Shown: in pieces, positions 33,101 through 43,106 of the stretch
Layout of the letters: each line of letters opens with the position of its first letter
Numbering within the stretch: the first letter of the stretch is position 1
From: Aggregicoccus sp. 17bor-14
GTDB taxonomy: Bacteria; Myxococcota; Myxococcia; Myxococcales; Myxococcaceae
DNA length: 64,000 bases
Reading direction: 5' to 3'
Assembly (NCBI RefSeq): GCF_009659535.1
Contig: NZ_VJZZ01000019.1
Span: forward strand, 1-64,000
Made by a program: the position numbers and the translations under genes
Notes under the pieces: model-generated
What the model saw: only the letters and a program-made list of their open reading frames with translations
Told to the model about the DNA's origin: nothing
Database searches by the model: none

Positions 33101-33128
33101 TCCATCGTTGCAGCCAGGCGTTCCAGGC

Positions 33129-33335
33129 TCACGCCACGCGCCGCCGCCCGCCGCCCAGCAGCCGCGCGGGCAGCATCAGCACCGCGCGCAGCAGGCCGAA
33201 CACCGCGTCCACGCTGAGGCCCAGGAGCCGGAAGGGCAGGGCGAGCAGCCAGACGAGGGGGTAGAGCACCAGCGCCATCAGCGCGAGGGGCCAGCACACC
33301 ACCAGCAGGACCAGCCACAGCAGGAAGCCCATCAT
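33129..33335 (-). CDS. small hydrophobic membrane protein, 68 aa
   Basis: A 68-residue protein with two predicted membrane stretches (LLWLVLLVVCWPLALMALVL, then a Leu/Val/Ala-rich amphipathic segment around VDAVFGLLRAVLM) and a basic C-terminus GGGRRRVA. GGAGCGAAC precedes the ATG pair, which supports translation. The layout resembles small stress-associated or holin-like proteins, but no family is claimed. It lies between the antitoxin and a kinase gene, all on the minus strand. Confidence 0.65.
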   Translation of the reverse strand: MMGFLLWLVLLVVCWPLALMALVLYPLVWLLALPFRLLGLSVDAVFGLLRAVLMLPARLLGGGRRRVA

Positions 33336-33438
33336 CGTTCGCTCCGGCGCCCGGGAGAGGAGCAGGGCGCTCCCGGAGTACGCGCGGGGGCAGCGGCGAT
33401 TGCCACCGCCCCGGCACGGCCCGAGCCTACCCGCCCGC

Positions 33439-35013
<1,575 letters not shown>

Positions 35014-35180
35014 GTGCACCAAAGTACCAGCCGCGCCCGGGCACTCGTTTGTGGGCAAAAAACCCCCACGGGGAACACTGCTTCCGGGGTGTAATCGAGA
35101 CAACACCGCAGTGCGCGGCCTCCGGGCGGGACGCACTGCCAGCGACTGCCCGCCCGGACGGAGAGCAGAGGACCCGCACG

Positions 35181-35825
35181 ATGCCGCACACCGCAGGCAC
35201 TCCCCCCGAGGCGAGCGAGGCCGCCGAGCCGCGCCGCTGCCCCTGGGCGGGCAGCGCGCCCGACTACCGCCAGTACCACGACGAGGAATGGGGGCGGCCG
35301 CGGCTCGAGGACACCGAGCTGCTCGAGCGGCTGAGCCTCGAGGCGTTCCAGTCGGGCCTGAGCTGGCTCACCATCCTGCGCAAGCGCGAGGCCTTCCGGA
35401 AGGCCTTCCACGGCTTCGAGCCCGAGCGCGTGGCGCGCTTCGGCCCGCGCGACGTGGAGCGGCTGCTGGGCGATGCGGGCATCGTGCGCAACCGCCAGAA
35501 GATCGAGGCCGCCGTGACGAACGCGCGCGCCACGCTCGCGCTGCAGCGCGGGGGCGGCTCGCTCGCGCAGCTCATCTGGTCCTTCGCACCGGCCCGGCGC
35601 CCCGCGCCGCGCAGCCCCGCGGACGTGCCCGCCTCGACGCCGGAGTCGCGCGCGCTCGCCCAGACGCTCAAGCGCGAGGGCTTCTGCTTCGTGGGGCCCA
35701 CCACCGCGTACGCGCTGTTCCAGGCGGTAGGGGTGGTGAACGATCACCTCGCGGACTGTCACGTGCGCGCCGCCTGCGCGCGCGACCAGGCCGCGGCCCG
35801 TGCGAAGCTGAACCTCAAGGGTTGA
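35181..35825 (+). CDS. tag: DNA-3-methyladenine glycosylase I
   Basis: A 214-residue base-excision repair enzyme that removes 3-methyladenine from DNA. The zinc snap of Tag is intact: Cys20 and His33 are 13 apart, as Cys4 and His17 are in E. coli, and His189 and Cys193 are four apart as His175 and Cys179 are. YHDEEWG and SGLSWLTILRKREAFRKAF are the family signatures. The catalytic segment LVGP/CFVGPTTAYAL is present at 168-179. The start ATG 35181 keeps a normal-length N-terminus. The gene is followed by a REP-like repeat and an oxidase gene. Confidence 0.95.
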   Translation: MPHTAGTPPEASEAAEPRRCPWAGSAPDYRQYHDEEWGRPRLEDTELLERLSLEAFQSGLSWLTILRKREAFRKAFHGFEPERVARFGPRDVERLLGDAGIVRNRQKIEAAVTNARATLALQRGGGSLAQLIWSFAPARRPAPRSPADVPASTPESRALAQTLKREGFCFVGPTTAYALFQAVGVVNDHLADCHVRAACARDQAAARAKLNLKG

Positions 35826-35832
35826 GACGCAC

Positions 35833-35870
35833 GTGAGGGTCCCCTCTTCCTCTGGGAGAGAGAAGAGGGC
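35833..35870. repeat. REP-like hairpin repeat, copy B
   Basis: The sequence after tag matches the reverse of the dispersed repeat: GTGAGGGTCCCCTCTTCC-TCTGGGAGAG followed by AGAGGG. Its complementary halves can fold into a hairpin that may serve as terminator for tag. It is similar to the copies at 29021, 52834 and 52976. Confidence 0.55.
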
Positions 35871-35907
35871 TCCCGCCGCGTCACCCGCAGAGAGCGAGCA
35901 CCCGCGC

Positions 35908-37470
35908 ATGGCGCACACGCCGCTGTTCCGTCACCTCACCCGCGCGCTGCGCCAGGCCCACGCCGCCGAGCGCACGGGCCTGCCCGTGGACGCGCTGCTC
36001 GAGCGCCCCCTCTCGCGCCGCCGCGTGCTGCAGGGCGCGGGGGCTCTCGCGGCCCTCTCCGCGCTCCCGGCCTGCACGCGCGCCTCGCAGCACCCCGCGT
36101 CCGACGACCCCGTGCTCATCGTGGGCGCGGGGCTCGCCGGCCTCACGGCGGCGTGGCGGCTGCGGCAGGCGGGCGTCCCCGTGCGGGTGGTGGATGCACA
36201 GGCGCGGGTGGGCGGGCGCATGCACAGCCTGCGCGGGCACTTCGCGCCCGGGCAGGTGGCGGAGCTGGGCGGCGAGCTCATCGACACCGACCACACGACC
36301 GTGCAGCGGCTCGCGCGCGAGGTGGGCCTCACGCTCGAGGACTACCAGGAGGACGACCCGCGGCTCGCGAAGGACCGCTGGTACTTCGGAGGCCGCCTGC
36401 GCAGCGAGGCCGAGCTGGTGGAGGCCTTCCGCCCGGTAGCGCGCGAGGTGCTGCGCGCGCGCGAGGAGCTGGGCACGGAGGGCTTCGACTACCGTAGCCC
36501 GGGGCGTGCCACGCGGCTGGACCGCCTGCCGCTCGCGCAGTGGCTCGAGGCGTGCGAGGCGGAGGGCTGGGTGCGGCAGCTCCTGGACGTGGCCTACGCC
36601 ACCGAGTACGGCCGGGCCACCTCCGAGCAGAGCGCGCTGAACCTGCTGGTGATGCTCAGCCCGGAGTCGCCGCCCTTCCACCTCTACGGGGACAGCGACG
36701 AGCGCTTCCACCTCCGCGGCGGCAATGATGCGCTGCCGCGCGCGCTCGCCGAGCGGGTGCAGGATGCGCTCGTGCTGGAGACGCGGCTGGAGGCGGTGCG
36801 CGAGGGGAGCGCCGGCGGCTACACGTGCAGCTTCCGGCGCGGCGGCCGCAGCCACACGCTCTCCGCGCGCACGCTGGTGCTGGCGCTGCCCTTCAGCCTG
36901 CTGCGCGACGTGGCGCTGGAGGTGGAGCTGCCGGCGGTGAAGCGGCAGGCGATTGCGCACCTGCGCTACGGCACCAACGCGAAGCTGATGGTGGGCTTCT
37001 CCGCCAGGCCCTGGCGCGCGCAGCACGGCAGCAACGGCAGCACGCTCACCGACCTTGAATACCAGGTCACCTGGGAGACGAGCCGGCTGCAGCCCGGGGC
37101 CGCGGGCATCCTCACCAACTTCACCGGCGCGGCCGCGGGGCTCGCGCTGGGGGAGGGCACGGCCGCGGCGCAGGCGCAGCGCTTCACGGCGGAGCTGGAG
37201 CGGGTCTTCCCCGGCACCGCCGCGCTGCGCACGACGGAGGCGCGCTTCCACTGGCCGAGCCATCCCTTCACGCGCGGCTCCTACTCCTGCTACGGGCCCG
37301 GCGACTGGACGGGCTTCGGCGGCGCGGAGGGCGAGCGCGTGGGAGGCCTGCACTTCGCGGGCGAGCACTGCAGCCGCATCGCCCAGGGCTTCATGGAGGG
37401 CGCGGCCGAGACGGGCGAGGCCGTCGCCCGCGCCATCCTCCAGGAGCGCCAACTTCGCGCGCCAGGTTGA
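35908..37470 (+). CDS. Tat-exported FAD-dependent amine oxidase-like protein
   Basis: A 520-residue flavin oxidase with a Tat signal: SRRRVLQGAGALAALS (Arg37, Arg38, Arg39), then LSALPAC, which also reads as a lipobox at Cys56. The Rossmann motif is IVGAGLAGLTAAWRL, then VGGRMHSLRGH; the C-terminal flavin motif is GGLHFAGEHCSRIAQGFMEG. These fit monoamine-oxidase/amino-acid-oxidase enzymes. Export through Tat fits a folded flavoprotein attached to the outside of the membrane. The substrate is unknown. The ATG at 35908 is preferred; a GTG at 35833 lies in the repeat. It is followed by a convergent gene after six bases. Confidence 0.9.
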   Translation: MAHTPLFRHLTRALRQAHAAERTGLPVDALLERPLSRRRVLQGAGALAALSALPACTRASQHPASDDPVLIVGAGLAGLTAAWRLRQAGVPVRVVDAQARVGGRMHSLRGHFAPGQVAELGGELIDTDHTTVQRLAREVGLTLEDYQEDDPRLAKDRWYFGGRLRSEAELVEAFRPVAREVLRAREELGTEGFDYRSPGRATRLDRLPLAQWLEACEAEGWVRQLLDVAYATEYGRATSEQSALNLLVMLSPESPPFHLYGDSDERFHLRGGNDALPRALAERVQDALVLETRLEAVREGSAGGYTCSFRRGGRSHTLSARTLVLALPFSLLRDVALEVELPAVKRQAIAHLRYGTNAKLMVGFSARPWRAQHGSNGSTLTDLEYQVTWETSRLQPGAAGILTNFTGAAAGLALGEGTAAAQAQRFTAELERVFPGTAALRTTEARFHWPSHPFTRGSYSCYGPGDWTGFGGAEGERVGGLHFAGEHCSRIAQGFMEGAAETGEAVARAILQERQLRAPG

Positions 37471-37476
37471 CGGTCT

Positions 37477-37914
37477 CTACACCGCGGGCCCTGCGACGAC
37501 CGCTGCCGTCCCGAGCTGTGCCTCGCGCAGCCGCCCGCCCGCCCACGCGCACGGCAGCGCGCAGAGGATGTTCGCGAGCGAGTACCAGGCGGGCCCCTTG
37601 TCCCACATGGCGATGGCGCCGGCGGTGGCGAGCACCATGCCCACGCCTCCGAGCACCAGCGCGTGCTTCAGCGGGCGGCGCGGTGCGATGCGCGCTGCGA
37701 CGTAGGCACCGGCCGCGTTGAGCGGCAGGCGGTAGGCGAACGCGAGGACGAAGAGCGGGTCCGACATCCGCACGTCGAAGGGCGGGTAGATGCCGAGCGC
37801 GTGCATCGCCCCGTCCACGGCGGTGGTGACGGCGAAGGTGAAGAGCAGGCCGGCGAAGACGGCGCCGATGCTGCGGCCGGTGCGCGGGGGAGCGGAGGAG
37901 GTCGAGGAGGTCAT
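37477..37914 (-). CDS. membrane protein, 145 aa
   Basis: A 145-residue protein with about four membrane segments (IGAVFAGLLFTFAVTTAVDGA, DPLFVLAFAYRLPLNAAGAYV, ALVLGGVGMVLATAGAIAMW, LANILCALPCAWAGG). The pattern of polar YxxxxxxAxxxA and the short loops fit a small DUF-type permease; no name is possible. GAGGACTCC precedes the ATG at 37914. It begins 20 bases downstream of a VOC-family gene's stop and is probably co-transcribed with it. Its stop lies six bases from the convergent oxidase stop. Confidence 0.75.
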   Translation of the reverse strand: MTSSTSSAPPRTGRSIGAVFAGLLFTFAVTTAVDGAMHALGIYPPFDVRMSDPLFVLAFAYRLPLNAAGAYVAARIAPRRPLKHALVLGGVGMVLATAGAIAMWDKGPAWYSLANILCALPCAWAGGRLREAQLGTAAVVAGPAV

Positions 37915-37934
37915 TGTCGGAGTCCTCGAAGGGC

Positions 37935-38345
37935 CTACTGCTGCGCGTGCACGTGGCTGGGGTCCATCCAGAAGATCTCCCAGTGGTGCCCGTCCAGGTC
38001 CTTGAAGCTGCGCTGGTACATGAAGCCGTGGTCCATGGGGTCCGCGGGCGTGGTGGCGCCGGCCTTCGCGGCCTTGTCGGCGAGCGCGTCGACCTCTGCC
38101 CGGCTGTCCACGCTGAGGGCGATGAGGGACTCGGTCACCTTCGTGGCGTCGGCGATCTCGGTCTTGATGAAGCCCTTGAAGAAGGGCTTCGCCAGCAGCA
38201 TCGCGTAGATGTCCTCGCTGATGACCATGCAGGCCGCGTTCTCGTTGGTGAACTGCTTGTTGAAGCGGTAGCCGAGCTGGCCGAAGAACTCCATGGAGCG
38301 GCTGACGGACTCGACCGGCATGTTGACGAAGATCTTGCTGGGCAT
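37935..38345 (-). CDS. VOC-family protein (glyoxalase/bleomycin-resistance fold)
   Basis: A 136-residue protein of the vicinal oxygen chelate superfamily. The first beta-alpha-beta unit begins MPSKIFVNMPVESVSRSMEF, with the fold repeated later in ALSVDSRAEVDALADKAAKA, DHGFMYQRSFKDLDGHHWEI and the ending FWMDPS. Many of these are PhnB- or YycE-like proteins of unknown substrate, others are drug-binding. His in DGHHWEI is a potential metal ligand. The start at 38345 has GGAGAGTCC upstream. It leads a two-gene operon with the membrane protein at 37477. Confidence 0.85.
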   Translation of the reverse strand: MPSKIFVNMPVESVSRSMEFFGQLGYRFNKQFTNENAACMVISEDIYAMLLAKPFFKGFIKTEIADATKVTESLIALSVDSRAEVDALADKAAKAGATTPADPMDHGFMYQRSFKDLDGHHWEIFWMDPSHVHAQQ

Positions 38346-38471
38346 GGTGCGGACTCTCCTGAAAAGGTGGGGCGGCGCTGCCTCCACTCAGGCGACGCCC
38401 GAGCCTGCGCTGGATCGACACGCGGCACGATTTTTCTGACGCCGGGGCCAGGCCCCCGGCCCTGGAGCCCC

Positions 38472-38900
38472 ATGGCCCGGCTGCACAGCGAGACCTTCAT
38501 CGATGCCCCGCCCGAGCGCGTGTGGCAGGTGCTCACCGACTTCGCGGCGTACCCGGAGTGGAACCCACTGCTCGTGGAGGCGCGCGGAGAGCCGAGGGCC
38601 GGCGCGCGCGTGAAGGTGCGCGCGGCGCTCAAGCCCGGCGCGGGCCCGCGGCTGCGCTTCAGCGCCACGGTGGTGCGCGCGGACGCGGGCGAGGCGCTGG
38701 TGTGGAGGGGCGGCGTGCCGGGGGTGCTCTTCGGCGAGCACTTCTTCCACCTGCGCGCCGAGGGAAGCGGCACGCGCTTCGAGCAGGGAGAGGTCTTCAC
38801 CGGCCTCTTCTCCCTGCTGCTCGGCGCGGGCGTGCGCCGGCGCATGGAGCGCGCGTACGCGGCGATGAACGAGGCGCTCGCGCGGCGCGTGGCCCGCTAG
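38472..38900 (+). CDS. SRPBCC-family (START-like) protein
   Basis: A 142-residue helix-grip protein. The signature is seen in ETFIDAPPERVWQVLTDFAA then YPEWNPLLV, and in the closing helix VRRRMERAYAAMNEALARRV. Such proteins bind a hydrophobic ligand (lipids, polyketides) between a long C-terminal helix and a curved sheet. The ligand cannot be inferred. Its stop TAG and that of the convergent gene share CTAG (38897-38900). The ATG at 38472 is preceded by CTGGAGCCC. Confidence 0.9.
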   Translation: MARLHSETFIDAPPERVWQVLTDFAAYPEWNPLLVEARGEPRAGARVKVRAALKPGAGPRLRFSATVVRADAGEALVWRGGVPGVLFGEHFFHLRAEGSGTRFEQGEVFTGLFSLLLGAGVRRRMERAYAAMNEALARRVAR

Positions 38901-39703
38901 CGCGCCTTCACCAGGGTGAGCGTGGCCGGCACGCCACCCTCGCCATTCGCCGCGCACTCGTAGTGGAGCATGGCGTACTGCGCCCGCTTCTCGGCCTCGT
39001 CGCCCGTGGCGGAGCCCGCGAGCAGGTCCAGCACGTTCGGGTCGCAGCGGCCGTCGTTGCCTCCGCCAAAGCGCGCGGGGGCCTCGTACTCGTTCACCCG
39101 GCGGACCAGGAGGTCCTGGTCCGCGGGGAAGCTCTCGTTGCCGACCACGAGCACCTGGTAGCTCCAGCTGCGCGGGTCGCCGCCGCCCAGCTTCGCGGCG
39201 TCCACGCTGGCCTCGAGGGTGCGCCCCTCGACGCCCAGCTTCGTGGGGAGCACGACGTCCGCCCGCAGCGCTCCCGCCCTGGCCTTCACCTCGTCCTGGA
39301 GGCGCGCAGGCGACTGGGGCGAGAGGATCACCACCTTGTTCCAGCCGGAGCCGGGGGCGAAGCGCACGTTGAGCCCCGGCAGGCCCTCGGTGTGGCCTCC
39401 CTTCGGGCGCGTCTGGATGAAGACGAGCACCATCTGCGTGGAGAAGCCCGAAGCCATGCGCCACGGGTTCGTGAGCGGCGAGCGCAGCTCGACGCGGAGG
39501 GTGACCTTGCCCGCGCTGCGCGCTGCACTGAAGCCGGTGAGGTCGAAGCTGCCGGGCGTGTACGCCGCGTCCGTCGGGTACGTATAGGTGCCGGGGCCAT
39601 TGTCGTCCCCGCTCGGGTCCGTGAAGGTGACCGACTGGGCCGCGGCCGGCAGGGCGAGCAGCGCGGCAGTGAGCGCGACCGCGCCCCGGAAGAAGTGCGC
39701 CAT
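38897..39703 (-). CDS. secreted protein with glucodextranase-C-like domain
   Basis: A 268-residue protein with a signal peptide ending ALPAAAQ. The mature part begins SVTFTDPSGDDNGPGTYTYP and includes GSFDLTGFSA, NPWRMASGFSTQMVLVFIQT and GLPGLNVRFAPGSGW. These are the conserved features of the C-terminal binding module of glucodextranase and some amylopullulanases (SLH-like or DOMON-like fold). Here it stands alone without a catalytic domain. It probably binds a sugar or cofactor in the envelope. ATG 39703 was chosen because the signal starts there. It ends in a shared CTAG with the convergent SRPBCC gene. Confidence 0.78.
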   Translation of the reverse strand: MAHFFRGAVALTAALLALPAAAQSVTFTDPSGDDNGPGTYTYPTDAAYTPGSFDLTGFSAARSAGKVTLRVELRSPLTNPWRMASGFSTQMVLVFIQTRPKGGHTEGLPGLNVRFAPGSGWNKVVILSPQSPARLQDEVKARAGALRADVVLPTKLGVEGRTLEASVDAAKLGGGDPRSWSYQVLVVGNESFPADQDLLVRRVNEYEAPARFGGGNDGRCDPNVLDLLAGSATGDEAEKRAQYAMLHYECAANGEGGVPATLTLVKAR

Positions 39704-39905
39704 CGGTGAGGCCTCTCTCTCGGTGGGGGGACGCCCGACCCTAACACGCCCTCCGAGGTGCCCCGGGTGTCCGCACGTGGGACCGCGGTTCCCGCTTCCG
39801 GTCACCTCGGGCCTGTGCACGGCGGGAAAAGGAGGGAGAGTGGCCCTGGCACGCGCTTCGCTAATGGGCGGGCCCCGCTCACCCCCTCTCTTTGGAGACT
39901 GCCCG

Positions 39906-42296
39906 ATGGAGTCGCTCCTACAGGACCTGCGCTACGCCGGGCGCTCGCTGCGCCGCAGCCCCGGCTTCACCCTGGCGGCGGTGCTCACGCTGGGGCTCGC
40001 GCTGGGGGCGAACACGGTGCTCTTCAGCGCCGTGCACGCGCTGCTCTTCGAGCCGCTGCCCTTCCCGCAGCCGGAGCAGCTGGTGCGCGTGTTCGACGTG
40101 CAGGCGAACGAGCGCGAGGCGAGCGTCTCCGAGGCCGAGGCGCTCGCCTGGATGGAGGACACCACGGCGGTGCAGGCGGTGACGGCCATCACGCGCGGCA
40201 GCGTGAACCGCACCGGCGGCGAGCTGCCCGAGCGCCTCGCGAACGCGCGCGTCACGCCCTCCTTCTTCCGCGCCGTGGGGGCGCCGCTCGCCGCGGGCCG
40301 TGGCTTCGAGCCGGGCGAGGAGCGCGCCGGCGCCGCGCCCGTGGCCGTCATCGCGCACCCGCTCGCCACGCGCCTCTTCGGCTCGCCCGAGGCAGCGGTG
40401 GGCCAGTCGGTGTGGCTGGACGGCGTGCCCACGCGCGTGCTCGGCGTGATGCGCGAGGGCTTCTTCCTCGGCGACTCGGGGCGCGAGGCGCAGGTGTGGC
40501 AGCCGCTCGACCTGAACGCCACGGGCGAGGAGGTGCGCGGCCACCACTACCTCACGGTGCTCGCGCGCCTGAAGCCCGGGGTGAGCGAGGCGCGGGCGCG
40601 CGAGGTGCTCTCCGCGCGCAGCCGCCAGGTGTGGGAGGGACAGCTGTCCGCGGGCGAGCCGATGCACGGCGCCTGGGCCGTGTCCTGGCAGGCCTACGCC
40701 ACGCGCAACGCGCGCCCCGTGCTGCTCTCGCTGTGGGCGGCGAGCGGCTTCGTGCTGCTCATCGCCGCGGCGAACGTGGCGAACCTCCTGCTCGCGCGCG
40801 CGTTGGGCCGGCGGCGCGAGGGCGCGATCCGCGCGGCGCTGGGCGCGAGCCGCCGGCGCCAGGTGCAGGCGGCGCTGGTGGAGAGCGTGCTCCTGAGCGC
40901 GATGGGCGGCGTGCTGGGGCTGCTGCTCGCGCTGTGGGGCACGGACGTGATGCGCGGCGCCCTGAACATGCCGGCGGGCGCGCCCGGCCCCTCGGTGCAG
41001 CTGCCGATCGTGCTCTTCGCGGCCGCGCTCTGCCTCGGGGTGGGGGTGCTCTTCGGGCTCGCCCCCGCGCTGGAGACGACGCGCGGGCCGCTGCTGCCGG
41101 TGCTCGGCGCCTCGGGCACGGGCTACACCGGCGCGCGCCACCCGCTGCGCGCCGCGCTCGTCGTCGTGCAGCTCGCGCTCGCGGTGGTGCTGCTCGCGGG
41201 CACGGGCCTCATGCTGCGCACCCTCTCGGCGCTCGCGGACGTGCGGCTGGGCTTCGAGCCCGAGGGCGCGGTGGCCACGGCGCTGCAGCTGCCCAAGGCG
41301 CGCTACGCGGACGCCGCCTCGCGCCAGGCGGCCTGGGACCGCGTGCTCTCCGCCGCCGCGAGCCTGCCGGGCGTGCAGGCCGCGGGGCTGGTGGAGAGCC
41401 TGCACCTGGGCGGCAGCACCACGCGCACCAGCTTCGGGCTCAACGGCGCGGAGGACGACGGCTCGCGCGTGGCGGAGTACCGCAGCGCGAGCCCGGGCGC
41501 CTTCGCGGCGCTGAAGGTGCCGCTGCGCCAGGGCCGCCTCTTCACGCAGGCGGACCGCGCGGGCAGCCCCCCCGTCGCCGTGGTGAACGAGGCCTTCGTG
41601 CGCAAGTACCTCGCGGGGCAGTCGCCGCTCGGCGCGCGCCTCGCCATCTACGAGGGCGAGCCCCCCCGCGAGGTGGTGGGCGTGGTGGGCGACGTGCGCC
41701 ACGTCTCGCTCACGCAGGAGCCTGCGCCGGCCATCTATGTGCCGGTGCTGCAGACGGGCAACGCGGGGAGCTACCTGCTGCTGCGCGCCGCGCCCGCCCC
41801 CACGCTCGCGCAGGTGCGCGAGGTGCTGCGGCAGGTGGACCCGGAGCTGCCGGTGGAGCGGCTCGAGCCGCTGGGCGACACGGTGGCCCGCGCGCGCAAC
41901 CGCCAGGCGACGATGATGCGGCTGATGGGCGGGCTCTCGGTGCTCGCGCTGGCGCTCGCCACGCTGGGCGTCTGGGGCGTGGTGTCCTACGGGGTGCGCC
42001 AGCGCACGCGCGAGCTGTCCATCCGCCGGGCGCTCGGTGCGCCGAGCGGCGCGGTGGTGCGCCTCGTCGTCGGGGGAGCGGCGCGGCTCGTCGGGCTCGC
42101 GCTGCTCGCGGGGCTGCCCGCGGCGGTGGCGCTCGCGCTCGGGCTGCGCAGCCTCCTGTACGGGGTGAAGCCCCTGGACGTGCCCACGCTGCTCGCCGTC
42201 GCGCTGCTCATGAGCGCGGTGGGGCTCGCGGCCGCGTGGGTGCCCGCGCGCCGGGCGGCCCGCGTGGACCCGGGGCTCGCGCTCAAGGGCGAGTGA
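39906..42296 (+). CDS. MacB/FtsX-type permease (ADOP family), stand-alone
   Basis: A 796-residue permease with two MacB/FtsX halves. The first transmembrane helix follows LLQDLRYAGRSLRRSPGFTL; the N-terminal periplasmic core (ARVTPSFFRAVGAPLAAGRG) follows, then three helices and a second core (VGVVGDVRHVSLTQE) and three more helices ending in PARRAARVDPGLALKGE. This is the duplicated form called ADOP (acidobacterial duplicated orphan permease), common in myxobacteria. No ATPase gene is next to it, so it must recruit one encoded elsewhere or act without one. GGAGACTG precedes the ATG. Confidence 0.88.
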   Translation: MESLLQDLRYAGRSLRRSPGFTLAAVLTLGLALGANTVLFSAVHALLFEPLPFPQPEQLVRVFDVQANEREASVSEAEALAWMEDTTAVQAVTAITRGSVNRTGGELPERLANARVTPSFFRAVGAPLAAGRGFEPGEERAGAAPVAVIAHPLATRLFGSPEAAVGQSVWLDGVPTRVLGVMREGFFLGDSGREAQVWQPLDLNATGEEVRGHHYLTVLARLKPGVSEARAREVLSARSRQVWEGQLSAGEPMHGAWAVSWQAYATRNARPVLLSLWAASGFVLLIAAANVANLLLARALGRRREGAIRAALGASRRRQVQAALVESVLLSAMGGVLGLLLALWGTDVMRGALNMPAGAPGPSVQLPIVLFAAALCLGVGVLFGLAPALETTRGPLLPVLGASGTGYTGARHPLRAALVVVQLALAVVLLAGTGLMLRTLSALADVRLGFEPEGAVATALQLPKARYADAASRQAAWDRVLSAAASLPGVQAAGLVESLHLGGSTTRTSFGLNGAEDDGSRVAEYRSASPGAFAALKVPLRQGRLFTQADRAGSPPVAVVNEAFVRKYLAGQSPLGARLAIYEGEPPREVVGVVGDVRHVSLTQEPAPAIYVPVLQTGNAGSYLLLRAAPAPTLAQVREVLRQVDPELPVERLEPLGDTVARARNRQATMMRLMGGLSVLALALATLGVWGVVSYGVRQRTRELSIRRALGAPSGAVVRLVVGGAARLVGLALLAGLPAAVALALGLRSLLYGVKPLDVPTLLAVALLMSAVGLAAAWVPARRAARVDPGLALKGE

Positions 42297-42426
42297 CGTC
42301 CCTGCCGCCGGCCGGGCGGACGGCGGAGGGCCCGGCCGGGTGCTCGCGTGCTCCTCGCGCCGCCCCCGCATGGCCATGCTCGTGCTGCCCGCGGCTCGAC
42401 TCGCGGAGGCAGGCGAGAGGCGTCAC

Positions 42427-43104
42427 ATGGTCGATGTCGCCGACGAGGTCACCCGAGTCATCCCCGGCTTCCTGCGTGCGCTGGACCTGCTCGGCGTGCT
42501 GGCCAACGCGCTGCTCGGGGGCGTGGTGGCGCGCCAGCACCGCTTCGACGCCGTGGGCTTCGGGACGCTCGCCTTCCTCTCGGGCCTCGGCGGAGGCGTC
42601 ATCCGCGACGTGCTGCTGCAGCAGGGCCCCCCCGTCGCCCTGACCGACCCCGCGTATCTCGCGACCGTGCTCGGGGGCGCGGTGGTCGCCTTCCTCATCC
42701 CCATCGATGGACGGCTCTGGCAGCGCCTCTTCCCGCTCGCGGACGCGCTGGGGCTCGGCTGCTGGGCGGCGGCCGGAACCGAGAAGACGCTGCTGGTGGG
42801 GCTGGGCTGGCTGCCGGCGGTGCTGCTCGGAACGGTGTCCGCCGTGGGGGGCGGGGCGGTGCGCGACGTGGTGCTGCGCCGCGTGCCGGCCGTCTTCGGG
42901 GGCAATACCCTCTATGCGACGTGCGCGCTGGCCGCGAGCAGCCTCCTGGTCCTCCTTCGCGCGTGTGGTGTGACGCGCGGGGGGCCCTTGGTGTCCACGG
43001 TGTTCGGCGCGGCGCTCTACCTGGTGGCGCGCTGGCGCGGATGGACGCTGCCGGCGGAGCTGTCCATCGGCCGCACACGCAGAAACGGACCCGGAGAGGA
43101 GTGA
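42427..43104 (+). CDS. TRIC-type channel (UPF0126) membrane protein
   Basis: A 225-residue protein with seven hydrophobic helices. The two repeats have the TRIC signatures: NALLGGVVARQHRFDAVGFG and the conserved GGGVIRDVLLQQGPP, then GTVSAVGGGAVRDVVLRR. Prokaryotic TRIC proteins are trimeric K+-permeable channels. The start was placed at ATG 42427, with GAGAGG upstream, so the protein does not include the longer arginine-rich N-terminus that the open frame allows. The stop lies two bases from the start of the M20 gene, so the two are coupled. Confidence 0.88.
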   Translation: MVDVADEVTRVIPGFLRALDLLGVLANALLGGVVARQHRFDAVGFGTLAFLSGLGGGVIRDVLLQQGPPVALTDPAYLATVLGGAVVAFLIPIDGRLWQRLFPLADALGLGCWAAAGTEKTLLVGLGWLPAVLLGTVSAVGGGAVRDVVLRRVPAVFGGNTLYATCALAASSLLVLLRACGVTRGGPLVSTVFGAALYLVARWRGWTLPAELSIGRTRRNGPGEE

Positions 43105-43106
43105 CC

